This document shows, piece by piece, positions 33,720 through 42,141 of a DNA stretch of 64,000 nt. The stretch spans positions 1 to 64,000 of the forward strand of contig JBPYFK010000039.1 of NCBI GenBank assembly GCA_051984675.1, written 5' to 3'. How positions within the stretch are numbered: position 1 is the first letter of the stretch; the number at the start of each line of letters is the position of its first letter. The stretch comes from JBPYFK01 sp051984675 (GTDB lineage: Bacteria > Actinomycetota > Actinomycetes > Mycobacteriales > Pseudonocardiaceae). Below the pieces are notes generated by a model, which saw only the letters and a program-made list of their open reading frames with translations, did no database searches and was not told the DNA's origin. Made by a program: the position numbers and the translations under genes.

Positions 33720-34484
33720 ATGGACGCGCACGCGCAGATCATCGCCGATCCCAGGTACGCGACGGCGCACTTCATCGCGCCGAACACCCGGGGATACATC
33801 CACTTGGGCGCGGAGGTGAATGCCCCCGCCCGCCCCGGGCCGATCCTCCGGCGTGGCCCGGAGAAGACCGGCCTGGAAGCCCGGCTCAAGGGACTGGGCC
33901 GGCAGCTCGAACAGACTCTCGACGTCCAGAAGGTGACGGTCTACGACGCCGTCGTCATCCCCCCGCTGGAACGGCTCCCGGTGGTCAAGGAACAGGCGAG
34001 CACGATCGAGATCCCCCGGTTCGACGTCGTGGTCCTCGTCGAGACCACTTCCCCGGACGCTATCGCCGGGGTGCGGGCCCTGCCGGAGTACCAAGTGCTG
34101 GAGGACACGCTCCGCATCGCGTCCAACCGAACGCTGGTCACGACCGCTCGCAACGCCAAGCGCATCGCTGAGGTGGACAGGACGCGAAAGGGCACGTTCC
34201 TGTTCAACTATTTCGTCGCGGATGACGCGGAGGTCGTGCTCGATCTGTTCGACTACCTGGCGGGCTGGTACGAGACCGAGATGCGACTGGACAACTCGAC
34301 CCTGCTGGTGCCGCTGGACGGGGAGAAAGCGGACTACGCGGCCATCAACCACGCGCGCCTGCCCATGAGCCCGCCGCGGTTCGCCCTGCGCCAGTTCTCG
34401 AAGAAGAGCTTCCGAAACTACATCCTGGCCAATCTCCGGGCCAACCGGGTCGGGGCAATGCCGGTGCTGTACCGCCTCGCGTGA
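33720..34484 (+). CDS. Conserved-looking protein of unknown function
   Basis: 254 residues from ATG 33720. No membrane segments or signal peptide. Two segments look like repeated ferredoxin-like halves: KVTVYDAVVIPPLE with FDVVVLVETTSPDAIAGVRALPEY, and KGTFLFNYFVADDAEVVLDLFDYLAGWYETEM with an Asn-rich DNSTLLVPLDG. That suggests two alpha-beta sandwich domains of the dimeric barrel type. The C-terminus is basic (RQFSKKSFRNYILANLRANRVG). No catalytic residues are recognisable. Codon usage matches neighbours, and the strong coding bias supports a real gene. Confidence 0.65.
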   Translation: MDAHAQIIADPRYATAHFIAPNTRGYIHLGAEVNAPARPGPILRRGPEKTGLEARLKGLGRQLEQTLDVQKVTVYDAVVIPPLERLPVVKEQASTIEIPRFDVVVLVETTSPDAIAGVRALPEYQVLEDTLRIASNRTLVTTARNAKRIAEVDRTRKGTFLFNYFVADDAEVVLDLFDYLAGWYETEMRLDNSTLLVPLDGEKADYAAINHARLPMSPPRFALRQFSKKSFRNYILANLRANRVGAMPVLYRLA

Positions 34485-34539
34485 ACCCGGTTGGATGGGG
34501 GCGATGACGAACACGCCCGCCGACATCGCGCACGTCACC

Positions 34540-34783
34540 TCCGGCGCTCGCCAGCAACGGACTGTCCTCAGTAGACTTCGTCGCCCGGGTCGCATGCATC
34601 GGAAACCTCGACAAGGACCGCTGGTGACCGCCGGTGGAGCAGGTCGCGCCCAGGATGATCGCGAGCGGAGCCATCAACGAGCGCGACCTCGACGAGTTCC
34701 GTGCGCTGTTGGACACTCCCGAGTTCGTCGACCTGCCACAGTTCGCCCTGGCGGCCTGGGGTCAGCGCCCTTCGCCTCGATAG
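34540..34783 (+). pseudogene. SAM-dependent methyltransferase C-terminal remnant
   Basis: One frame reads ASNGLSSVDFVARVACIGNL then DKDRW, an in-frame TGA, and continues PPVEQVAPRMIASGAINERD, LDEFRALLDTPEFVDLPQFA and LAAWGQRP before stopping at 34781-34783. The last part resembles the C-terminal end of class I methyltransferases. No SAM-binding motif is present upstream and the frame is interrupted, so it is a decayed fragment. It lies between the unknown gene and the convergent YciO-type gene. Confidence 0.5.
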
Positions 34784-34788
34784 CTCGA

Positions 34789-35409
34789 CTATTCGAAACG
34801 CACCGTGTCACCCGCGCCTTGACGGATCACCTCCGGCTCACCGCCAGAGTAGTCGATCACCGTGGTCGGCACGGTGCCACAGTCACCGGAGTCAATGACG
34901 GCATCCACCGCATGATCGAGCTGTTCTTTGATCTCCCATCCCTGTGTTAACGGTTCGTCGAGGCCTGGCAACAGCAAGGTGGTCGACAGCAGGGGTTCGC
35001 CGAGTTCCTCCAGCAAGGCTTGGGTGACGACGTGTTCGGGAATCCGGGCGCCGACGGTCTTCTTCTTCGGATGCATCAACCTGCGCGGTACCTCCTTGGT
35101 CGCGGGCAGGATGAACGTATAGCTGCCGGGCGTGGAGGCTTTGATCGCGCGAAAGACCGCGTTGTCCACGTGCACGAACTGGCCGAGTTGCGCGAAGTCC
35201 CGGCACATCAACGTGAAGTGGTGGCGGTCGCCGAGGCGACGGATCTCCCTGATCCGATCGAGTCCCTCCTTGTTGCCCAGTTGGCACCCCAGCGCATAGC
35301 AGGAGTCCGTCGGATAGGCGATCAGCCCGCCCGAGCGCAGCAGATCCACGACCTTGTCGATCGACCGCCGCTGTGGATTCACCGGATGTACGTCGAAATA
35401 CGTCGCCAT
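34789..35409 (-). CDS. Sua5/YciO/YrdC-family protein (L-threonylcarbamoyladenylate synthase type)
   Basis: 206 residues with the YrdC fold: GGLIAYPTDSCYALGCQLGN, IREIRRLGDRHHFTLMCRDF, TPGSYTFILPATKEVPRRLM, KTVGARIPEHVVTQALLEELGEPLLSTT (in pieces). KKKTVGARIPEH matches the ATP and bicarbonate/threonine pocket. True TsaC/Sua5 makes threonylcarbamoyl-AMP for t6A37 of tRNA; this protein is closer to the YciO branch (HPKKKTVGARIP, DEPLTQGWEIKEQLDH), whose cellular role is less certain. Confidence 0.88.
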   Translation of the reverse strand: MATYFDVHPVNPQRRSIDKVVDLLRSGGLIAYPTDSCYALGCQLGNKEGLDRIREIRRLGDRHHFTLMCRDFAQLGQFVHVDNAVFRAIKASTPGSYTFILPATKEVPRRLMHPKKKTVGARIPEHVVTQALLEELGEPLLSTTLLLPGLDEPLTQGWEIKEQLDHAVDAVIDSGDCGTVPTTVIDYSGGEPEVIRQGAGDTVRFE

Positions 35410-35465
35410 GAACTGAGGGTAAACGTGCCCCGGGGCTCGTGTCCCCTCTGTGCGGCCCGCGACTC

Positions 35466-36098
35466 TCAGTGGTCACGCTGAGGCCGGTGGCGTTGCACCG
35501 CCGTTGCACTCTCGGCGTCACCGCGAGCTTCCAGCCCGGTGATGACGCCGTTGATGTCGGCCTCCGAGCGGTTCTGGCTGAGCTTGAACTTGGCTTCGAT
35601 GCGGCTGATGGTCAGTTCGACGCCGACGATCGCGCGCAACTGCCCGGTGATGAACTCCGCTGGGGCGTCATCGACCGACCACGGCTCGCCGAAGCTCGAC
35701 TCGTGACGCTCGGTCAGCCGCCGTACCTGGCGCTCGACCCACGCCGGGTCATCGTGCACGGTCATCTCGCCGTAGACGTGCGCGGTGATGTAGTTCCAGG
35801 TCGGCACGACCCGACCGTGCTCGGCCTTCGTGGCGTACCAGGACGGCGTGATGTACGCGTCCGGGCCGCGAACGATGGCCAACGCCTCACCGACCACCGG
35901 TTGACGCCATTGATCATTGGGACGCGCCAGGTGCGCGAGCAGTGCGCCGCGCTCCCCTGCTTCGGGGTCGTAGAGGAAGGGCACGGTGGTCGCGAGGAGC
36001 CCTTCCGGTGTGGCGGTGACCAGGTCGGCTGCACCCTGGTTGACCAGGAGTTCCCGCACGGCAGCGGCATCGGCGGAGAAATGCGACGGAATGTACAT
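35466..36098 (-). CDS. FMN-binding negative transcriptional regulator (PaiB-like)
   Basis: 210 residues from ATG 36098. PaiB family: MYIPSHFSADAAAVRELLVN, LLATTVPFLYDPEAGERGAL, HLARPNDQWRQP, IVRGPDAYITPSWYATKAEH, VVPTWNYITAHVYGEMTVHD, and IVGVELTISRIEAKFKLSQNRSEAD in overlapping pieces. The split-barrel flavin fold binds FMN or a related ligand. In Bacillus PaiB affects protease and sporulation genes; here the function is inferred only from the family and may be enzymatic. Confidence 0.88.
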   Translation of the reverse strand: MYIPSHFSADAAAVRELLVNQGAADLVTATPEGLLATTVPFLYDPEAGERGALLAHLARPNDQWRQPVVGEALAIVRGPDAYITPSWYATKAEHGRVVPTWNYITAHVYGEMTVHDDPAWVERQVRRLTERHESSFGEPWSVDDAPAEFITGQLRAIVGVELTISRIEAKFKLSQNRSEADINGVITGLEARGDAESATAVQRHRPQRDH

Positions 36099-36155
36099 CG
36101 CCTGCCGAGTATGGTCGGGCGAGCGGCACTGCAAGACGGCCACCGCGCGGGTAAA

Positions 36156-36980
36156 TCAGAAGTCCATTTGGTCTGAGCCGGGCCTGGTTCCCACCACCAC
36201 CGTCGCGCTCAGCTCGTCGGAGCGGGTCACCCTGGCCAGCAGACCGTCGCGGCTGACCAGGTCGGCGGCGTCCGGCGCTTGACGCTCGCTCGTCTCCACC
36301 AGCAGGTGGCCGCCCGGACGCAGCCATTGGGGCGCTTCGGCGGTCACTCGGCGTAGGACGTCGAGCCCGTCCGCGCCACCGTCGAGGGCTACCCGCGGCT
36401 CGTGCACGCGGGCCTCCGGTGGCATCAGCCCGAGGGCCTCGCTCGGTACGTACGGAGCGTTGACGACCAGGAGGTCGACCCGGCCGCGCAGCCCGGCGGG
36501 CAGCGGCTCGTAGAGGTCTCCGCAGTACACCTGACCGCCGGCACCGGCGACGTTGCGGCGAGCACACCGCACAGCCGCGCGATCGATGTCGGTGGCATAC
36601 AACTCGACCCCGCCCAGGGCCGCGACCAGCGCGGCCCCGACCGCGCCCGAACCGCAGCACAGGTCAACAACGACAGGGTGCGGCGGGGCGAGGTAGGAAG
36701 CCTCGTGGACGAGGAACTCGGTGCGGCGGCGAGGAACGAACACGCCTTGGTCCACGGCGACCCGCAGGCCGCAGAACTCCGCCCAGCCGAGGACGTGCTC
36801 CAGGGGGACGCCGGCGACTCGCCGGTTCACCATGGTGGCGAGGTCGTCCGTCGTCCGCGCGCCGAAGACGAGCAACCGCGCCTCATCCTCGGCGAAGACG
36901 CAGCCCGCCGCATGCAGCCTGGCAGCGACGTCGGAATGGGAGTCAGGTGCCGGAAACAACGGTGACGAGGTATGGGACAT
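36156..36980 (-). CDS. HemK/PrmC-like N5-glutamine methyltransferase paralog
   Basis: 274 residues. The N-terminal helical part has VNRRVAGVPLEHVLGWAEFCG; the catalytic domain has PRRRTEFLVHEAS, the SAM loop VVDLCCGSGAVGAALVAALG, YATDIDRAAVRCARRNV, and the motif IV VVNAPYVPSEAL. The canonical NPPY is NAPY here. C-terminal LLVETSERQAPDAADLVSRDGL matches the family. PrmC methylates Gln of the GGQ motif in release factors; a NAPY paralog may act on a different protein. Immediately upstream of nothing else on its strand. Confidence 0.83.
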   Translation of the reverse strand: MSHTSSPLFPAPDSHSDVAARLHAAGCVFAEDEARLLVFGARTTDDLATMVNRRVAGVPLEHVLGWAEFCGLRVAVDQGVFVPRRRTEFLVHEASYLAPPHPVVVDLCCGSGAVGAALVAALGGVELYATDIDRAAVRCARRNVAGAGGQVYCGDLYEPLPAGLRGRVDLLVVNAPYVPSEALGLMPPEARVHEPRVALDGGADGLDVLRRVTAEAPQWLRPGGHLLVETSERQAPDAADLVSRDGLLARVTRSDELSATVVVGTRPGSDQMDF

Positions 36981-37138
36981 AACAGCGCCTTTCGGAATGC
37001 CGATGGGCGCTCTGTGTCACCTCTGCGTGGCCGAGCCCTTCGGGCCATGCGGTGAGAGCACCCTGCCTGACATGGCGGAAATGGTTCTCACCTCCCTCGA
37101 TCACGTCCAACGGCGGCACAGACGCTACCTGATCCGCG

Positions 37139-37825
37139 TCAGGCGACTGTGAAGCCACCGTCGACCGGCAGGATGGTTCCGGTGACGTAGGTCGCGCCGA
37201 CGAGGTACCGCACCGCCTCCGCGACGTCACCAGGCTGGCCGATCCGCTTGGCCGGTACGGACTCCGCAACCGCCGCGAACTGGGCTTGCTTCTGTTCCTC
37301 CGGCAGGAACGACCACCACGGCGTGTCGACGGCACCCGGCGACACGGCGTTGACCCGGACCGGAGCGAACTCCGCGGCCAGCGGCGACACGATGCGTTCG
37401 ATCGCCCCGTTGACCGCGGCCAGTGCCGCTGCTCCTGCCAGCGCCGCTCGCGCGGTGGCGGCCGAGATCATCGTGATCGAGCCGGTCACCTGGGCGTGCT
37501 GGAGGGCGAGCAGGTAGCCGAAGAGCTTCCCGTCGAAGGCCGTTCTGAAGTCCGCGAGGCTGGTCTCGCGCAGCGGTCCCATGCCGACCGCGCCGGGACT
37601 GAACGCCAGAACCAGGTGGTCGAACTCCCCGACGCCGTCGAAGAAGGCCCGCACCTCGCTCTCGGAGGTGCCCTCGACCTGCTCGGCAGCCTTCACCCGC
37701 TCCGCGACGGCGACCAGCCGGTCCGGGCTACGACCGGTGACGGTGACCTCGGCTCCGTCGGCGGTCAACCGGTCGGCTACCGCCAGGCCGATTCCCGAGG
37801 TGCCACCCATGATCACAACGCGCAT
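37139..37825 (-). CDS. SDR-fold oxidoreductase lacking catalytic Tyr/Lys
   Basis: 228 residues. The Rossmann motif GGTSGIGLAVADRL and the NAG-like AFSPGA are present, as are ITMISAATARAALAGAA and the C-terminal VNAVSPGAVDTP and YVTGTILPVDGG typical of classical SDRs. The active site reads ALAAVNGAIERIV where YAASKAAL-like residues are expected, so Tyr and Lys are replaced by Leu and Asn. Reduction or oxidation by the usual mechanism seems unlikely; a binding or regulatory role, or altered chemistry, should be considered. Divergent from a TetR gene. Confidence 0.82.
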   Translation of the reverse strand: MRVVIMGGTSGIGLAVADRLTADGAEVTVTGRSPDRLVAVAERVKAAEQVEGTSESEVRAFFDGVGEFDHLVLAFSPGAVGMGPLRETSLADFRTAFDGKLFGYLLALQHAQVTGSITMISAATARAALAGAAALAAVNGAIERIVSPLAAEFAPVRVNAVSPGAVDTPWWSFLPEEQKQAQFAAVAESVPAKRIGQPGDVAEAVRYLVGATYVTGTILPVDGGFTVA

Positions 37826-37851
37826 ACCGCGCCTCCCTTTCCAATACGTGA

Positions 37852-37887
37852 CGTCTCGATATTATTGCGAGACGCGACGTCTTGTAA
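37852..37887. promoter_or_regulatory. TetR operator and SDR promoter
   Basis: CGTCTCG (37852-37858), a 9-bp AT-rich centre and CGAGACG (37868-37874) form a perfect dyad. On the minus strand TTACAA (37887-37882), 17 bp and TAATAT (37864-37859) make the SDR promoter, with the operator across its -10. On the plus strand TAAAGT (37885-37890) may serve the TetR gene at 37898. Confidence 0.55.
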
Positions 37888-37897
37888 AGTGGTCGCC

Positions 37898-38470
37898 ATG
37901 ACAGCTGATCGCCGGCCTGGGCGACCGCGCAGCGAGACGGCCCGGCGGGCGATTCTCACCGCGGCCCTGGATGAGCTGCGGGAGCAGGGTTATGCCGCCC
38001 TGACCATCGAGGGGATCGCCGCACGGGCGGGCGCGGGCAAGCAGACGATCTACCGGTGGTGGCCGTCCAAGGCCGACGTCGTGCTCGACGCGCTACTCGA
38101 CATGGCGGCGACCAAGATCACGGTCCCGGACAAGGGCTCGCTGCACGCGGACCTGACGGCTTTCCTGACCGCCACGTTCCGGCAGCGCGGCCAGCGCCCC
38201 ATCCTGGTCGGCTTGATGGCTCAGGCACTGCTCGACCCGGTCTTCGCGACCGCGTTCCGCGAGCGGTTCCTGTTCAGCCGCCGCGCCACCCTGCGCGGCA
38301 TCCTCGAACGCGCGGTGGCGCGAGGTGAGATCAACGCGGACACCGACCTGGAGATGCTCGTCGACGTCGTCTACGGCGTGCTGTGGTACCGGCTGCTGCT
38401 CAACCACGCGCCGCTGAGCGAGAAAGCCGGCAAGGACCTCGCCTCGTTGATCGTGCGCGCGGTTCGGTAA
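37898..38470 (+). CDS. TetR-family regulator
   Basis: 190 residues. The N-terminal basic arm MTADRRPGRPRSETARR is followed by the HTH ILTAALDELREQGYAALTIE and GIAARAGAGKQTIYRWWPSKADVVLDALLD, the AcrR-like TetR_N pattern. A helical ligand domain of the TetR_C_33-like group (LVGLMAQALLDPVFATAFRERFLFSRR, VDVVYGVLWYRLLLNHAPLSE) follows. Divergent from the SDR gene with the operator between them, so it most likely represses the SDR and itself. Confidence 0.88.
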   Translation: MTADRRPGRPRSETARRAILTAALDELREQGYAALTIEGIAARAGAGKQTIYRWWPSKADVVLDALLDMAATKITVPDKGSLHADLTAFLTATFRQRGQRPILVGLMAQALLDPVFATAFRERFLFSRRATLRGILERAVARGEINADTDLEMLVDVVYGVLWYRLLLNHAPLSEKAGKDLASLIVRAVR

Positions 38471-38502
38471 TCGTGGTTCCCCGAGATACGGGCACCCGAG
38501 AC

Positions 38503-38547
38503 CAGGTCAATGGCCACGGTCTCCCCCGGTTCCGGGCCATTGACCTG
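38503..38547. terminator. Bidirectional hairpin terminator
   Basis: Perfect 13-bp arms CAGGTCAATGGCC (38503-38515) and GGCCATTGACCTG (38535-38547) around a 19-nt loop, 33 bp after the TetR stop and before the convergent LysR gene. Confidence 0.6.
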
Positions 38548-38654
38548 ACCCCCAGCCAAGCCCCGGCTGACACGCGATGACTCTGCCCGATCACCACCCG
38601 GATGGGAACCCGTCAGACGATCACAATAGCTTCCTGATCGATAACTTTACGTTT

Positions 38655-38697
38655 ATGACGGGGCGCTCATGACGGCGGCGCTTATGACGGGCTGCTC
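38655..38697. repeat. Short 14-15 bp tandem repeat, three copies
   Basis: ATGACGG followed by a GGCGCT-like half recurs at 38655, 38669 and 38684, at the 3' end of the LysR gene. Its significance is unknown; it may reflect slippage. Confidence 0.4.
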
Positions 38698-39643
38698 TCG
38701 TCTCGGACCGTGCGAGCGACATCGCGTATGGCAGCGACAGCGGGACGGGTGCGGTTCTTCGGGAGCCAGGCGAGCGCTGCCGTGCTCGGGGGCAGATCGG
38801 ACACGTCCACGTATCGAACGCCAGGGCGCGGGAACATGCGCCGAGCAGCATCGGGAAGAAACATCATCGCCTCCCCGTTGGACACCGCGAGAAGAAGTCC
38901 CTCCAAGTCGCCGACCACTGGGCCGGGCCGGACGAGCGTGCCGTCTGGACGGGGGTTGACCGCCCAGAAGTCCCACCATGCGCGGGGTACGGCCGGGGGC
39001 ACGTCCACCACCGGATAACCAGCCAGGTCGGCGAGCGTGATCTCGTACTGGGTGGCCAGTGGATCGTCCGCCGGCAGGCACGCCACTCGCGGTTCGGTGG
39101 CGAGGTGCAGGGTCTGGATGCCCGGCGGCACCGGGGGCGCAGGAAGACCACATCGGTTTCCCCGCGCGTGAGAGTGTCGAATTGCCCGGCCATGTTGACA
39201 TTGCGGATCTCAGTGGAGATCGGGGGATACTTCCGACGGAGTTCCGCCAGGATGGCCTGTGTGTAGGGCATCGCGGCCTCCGCTCCGATCTGGCCGATCA
39301 CCAGATGCCCGGAAACCTCGCGAGCGCGCAGGCGGGCCTGGGAACGCAACCGCGACACCGCGGCGACGGCCTCCCGCGCGTCGGGAAGCAACGACCGGCC
39401 AGCGTCGGTGAGCATGACCCGTCGACTGGTGCGATCGATCAAGGGGACACCGAGGCGATCCTCCAAAGCCCGGATCTGCCGGCTCAGCGCGGGCTGCGTC
39501 ATGAACAGGCGACTCGCTGCCCTGCCGAAGTGGAGTTCCTCGGCCAGCACTAGGTACAGCCGTAGCTGATGGATGCTCGGTTCGCGTCCTAGCCCGGTCG
39601 TGTGCAGCGAGTCATCCGCCCCCTCCCTGTCAGCCATACGCAT
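38682..39643 (-). pseudogene. LysR-family regulator with a one-base frameshift
   Basis: From 39643 the first frame gives IHQLRLYLVLAEELHFGRAA, SRLFMTQPALSRQIRALEDRLG and the linker, through VSGHLVIGQIGAEAAMPYTQ and GQFDTLTRGETDVVFLRP. Then it degenerates. From about 39137 a second minus frame carries on PPVPPGIQTLHLATEPRVAC, LPADDPLATQYEITLADLAG and the rest of the effector domain to 38682. The break is at a C-run read as five C (39133-39137) where six are needed. All else is intact, so this could be a recent mutation, phase variation or sequencing error. The K+ channel gene is divergent. Confidence 0.8.
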
Positions 39644-39830
39644 GAGGATATCGATCGTGCCTCGGCACGCTGCGCAACCGCATCCGCCACCGGTGCTGGA
39701 TGCGCGATGCCCGCTGCCCTGTGTATAGGGTTGCCGTGATCGTCCCAGCGGCCTGCTCGTGTCGGGTCTGTCGACGCCCGTTCGAGGAGCGACACTGGTC
39801 TCAGGGATACATGACTGATGGGGGTGATGC

Positions 39831-40814
39831 GTGCGAAAAGCGCCGGGTGTGCGGGGGCGGGTGCTGCTCGTGGCGGCCGCCCTCGTCGTGTTGCTCGGGT
39901 ACGGGATCGCCGGGTACGCGATCTACGGCTTCCCGGTGTCCGAGGCCGTCTACATGACGGTGATGACGCTGACCACGGAAGGCTTCTCGGGCGCCGATCA
40001 GCTCACCCCCGGCGGGAAGATCTTCACCGCGACGGTGGCGCTGCTCGGGGTGACGGTCTTCGTCGCCGCACTCGGTGTGATCGGCACCGCGATGGTGGAG
40101 AGTGCGTTCGGTCCCACTAGGAGGAAACGCCGCATGCAGAACCGCATCGACCGGCTCCACGACCACTTCATCCTCTGCGCCTACGGGCGGGTCGGGCAGG
40201 CGGTCGCGCGTGAGTTGGCGGCGGAGAACATCCCGTTCGTCGTCATCGACAGCAAGCCGGAGCTCGAAGAGCTCATGCAGCGCGACCAGGTGCCGTACCT
40301 GATCCACAACGCCAGTTCCGAGGAGGCGCTGAAACAGGCCGGTATCGATCGCGCTCGCGGGCTGGTTTGCGCGGTGGACTCCGACGCCGAGAACGTCTAC
40401 ATCACCGTCGTCGCCCGCTCGCTGAACCCGGACATCGCGATCGTGGCCCGCGCCGCCGAACCGGCCTCCGCGCAGCGGCTCTACCACGCCGGCGCTACCA
40501 GCGTCGTTTCGCCCTACGTGACCAGCGGTCGACGGATGGCGTTGCTGGCGCTGCGCCCGCGCGTGGTCGACTTCCTGGAGTTCACCCGGGGCGCCACCCC
40601 GGGCTGGCGGCTGGAGGAGATCCTGATCGACAGCGGGTCTCACCTGGTCGGCAAGCCGCTGCGGCAGGCGTGCCAACGCGCGCTACCGCTGCTGATCCGC
40701 CGCGCGGAAGGTGACCTCGTGCCCAACCCCGACCTGGACAGCACATTAGCTCCCGGTGACGCGGTGATCGTCTTCGGCGATCCGCGCGCGCTGCGCCCGA
40801 TCGAGGACGTCTGA
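39831..40814 (+). CDS. Potassium channel with RCK (TrkA-N/TrkA-C) domains
   Basis: 327 residues from GTG 39831. Two membrane helices (RVLLVAAALVVLLGYGIAGYA and IFTATVALLGVTVFVAALGVIG) flank a pore loop reading MTVMTLTTEGFSG, where the standard filter is TVGYG; TTEGF-type loops occur in actinobacterial relatives. A TrkA-N Rossmann domain follows (HFILCAYGRVGQAVARELA; ASSEEALKQAGIDRARGLV) and then a TrkA-C domain (LEEILIDSGSHLVGKPLRQ; LAPGDAVIVFGDP). The RCK domain gates the pore in response to nucleotides or Ca2+. First gene of the potassium/stress island. Confidence 0.85.
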   Translation: MRKAPGVRGRVLLVAAALVVLLGYGIAGYAIYGFPVSEAVYMTVMTLTTEGFSGADQLTPGGKIFTATVALLGVTVFVAALGVIGTAMVESAFGPTRRKRRMQNRIDRLHDHFILCAYGRVGQAVARELAAENIPFVVIDSKPELEELMQRDQVPYLIHNASSEEALKQAGIDRARGLVCAVDSDAENVYITVVARSLNPDIAIVARAAEPASAQRLYHAGATSVVSPYVTSGRRMALLALRPRVVDFLEFTRGATPGWRLEEILIDSGSHLVGKPLRQACQRALPLLIRRAEGDLVPNPDLDSTLAPGDAVIVFGDPRALRPIEDV

Positions 40815-40873
40815 CCGCGGATACCGTGTCCGGGGATGCGGGGATGCGGGGATGCGTTGTCCCTCCGGCCGGC

Positions 40874-41482
40874 TCACTGGGGCTGGGCCCAGCGCCGTTC
40901 GACGATCTCCCACTCCCGCCCCCACGCTCGACACGCGTAGACATCGGCCAGGGCCCGGACGCCTACCACGATCAGGAGGCAGCACGTTTCCACCGCCGTC
41001 AGCGCCATGACCGCTTCCACCACCGCGGTCGCAACTGCGGCGGCTTGGGTCGACGGCGCCGGCACGACCGCGCCTGACGGGCCGAGCCACACCGTGAGCG
41101 GACTGCCCTGAACCGTGCCGACCGGGACGACCACGACCCCGGTGTGGTCCTGCCCGTGCCGGTCGGTCCACTTCGCCGGGGCCTCGGCGACAGCGTTCTC
41201 ACCCTCCGCGGAGCGGCCGAGGGCACGGGGTTGGGCATTGCTCGTCAGGACCGCGACCGCCTGGTAGCGCTCGGCGGACTCCCGCGCTACCGATTGACTC
41301 TGCTGCTGGTAGACGGAGTGTCCGAAGGCAGCCGAGGCCGGCAACGCCAACAGTCCGATCACCAGCAACAGCAGCATGCTGACACCCGTCAGCCGGTCCA
41401 CCCGCCGACGCACCGGATTGGACTTGAGAGCCAGGACATGACCCAGCCACGCCAACCGGTCGCGAAGGCCCACCCCGTCCAT
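40874..41482 (-). CDS. Rv1733c-like two-helix membrane protein
   Basis: 202 residues. Architecture of the Rv1733c family: a basic N-terminus (KSNPVRRRVDRLTG), helix 1 MLLLLVIGLLALPASAAFGH, an extracytoplasmic domain (about 60-150) with YQAVAVLTSNAQP, KWTDRHGQDHTGVVVVPVGT and PLTVWLGPSGAVVP, helix 2 AVVEAVMALTAVETCCLLIVVG and a cytoplasmic tail. In mycobacteria the family belongs to the hypoxia/dormancy regulon; its molecular role is unknown. The presence of other dormancy-type genes nearby strengthens this assignment. Confidence 0.75.
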   Translation of the reverse strand: MDGVGLRDRLAWLGHVLALKSNPVRRRVDRLTGVSMLLLLVIGLLALPASAAFGHSVYQQQSQSVARESAERYQAVAVLTSNAQPRALGRSAEGENAVAEAPAKWTDRHGQDHTGVVVVPVGTVQGSPLTVWLGPSGAVVPAPSTQAAAVATAVVEAVMALTAVETCCLLIVVGVRALADVYACRAWGREWEIVERRWAQPQ

Positions 41483-41587
41483 GACGAAACCCCAACGAAG
41501 GACGATGGCGCGAATGCCGCTTCGCTGTGATTGTCGGTAGTGGTCGCGCTACTGGGCAGAGCCTTTCGGCCCGGCGTCCGCGCGGGA

Positions 41588-41833
41588 CTACTCGGAGCCA
41601 GCGTCCAGGACAGACGCCCAGGCCTGCTCCTGAGGCTCCGTCATGCCCCCGACGACGTACTCGCCCTCATCGTTGAAGATCGGCCCGCCGGCCTGGGCGG
41701 AAGCGGCGGTCTGGGCCAGCATGGCGTGCACCTGGGCGTAGGCCAGGCACGTTCGTTCCCGTTCGCTGCCTTCGTGCGTGCGGGCCTCGTCTAGGTAGCG
41801 CTGCGCGGCGGTGTAGTGCTCAGGTCCGGTCAC
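41588..41833 (-). CDS. Small soluble protein, unknown
   Basis: 81 residues from GTG 41833. It reads VTGPEHYTAAQRYLDEARTH, then EGSERERTCLAYAQVHAMLA and a short tail FNDEGEYVVGGMTEPQEQ. Two amphipathic helices of a helical-hairpin kind are predicted, with a polar acidic tail. Helical small proteins of this sort occur widely in actinobacteria without known function. In-frame extension upstream to 42064 is rejected because its composition is non-coding. Confidence 0.5.
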   Translation of the reverse strand: MTGPEHYTAAQRYLDEARTHEGSERERTCLAYAQVHAMLAQTAASAQAGGPIFNDEGEYVVGGMTEPQEQAWASVLDAGSE

Positions 41834-42141
41834 AGTACTAGAGCCTGCCCTATGCGTCGGGGTCAACAAAAGCCGGGTGGCCGATCCCCGCAGTGTCCCG
41901 TGCGAATCAGCGGGGCATGGGCGTTGCCCACCGGCAACCATCGACCGCGTCACCGAGCGCGCACACTGGTCGTGGTCTTGAGCCTGCACAGCTACCTCGT
42001 GCGCACGCCGACCACAATGATCACTGGTGGACAGCGGCAACGGCAATCGGTGTCCGGCGTGCAACCATCCTATGTGGACAACGTCATCGCATGGCCCGTG
42101 CGACCAAAGGACAAGGAACTGATGATCTAGACGAGTCGCCG
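41834..42141. other. Intergenic region before degraded permease
   Basis: 308 bp without a supported gene. It contains the likely promoter of the small gene at 41833 on the minus strand (TTGACC at about 41868 with TAGTAC too far downstream to be convincing). No hairpin or repeat of note. Confidence 0.4.

Noticed and set aside
37003..37152. Possible small plus-strand gene MGALCHLCVAEPF...
   Set aside because: Weak ribosome binding site, overlaps the SDR 3' end, and the Cys pattern is too short to assign.
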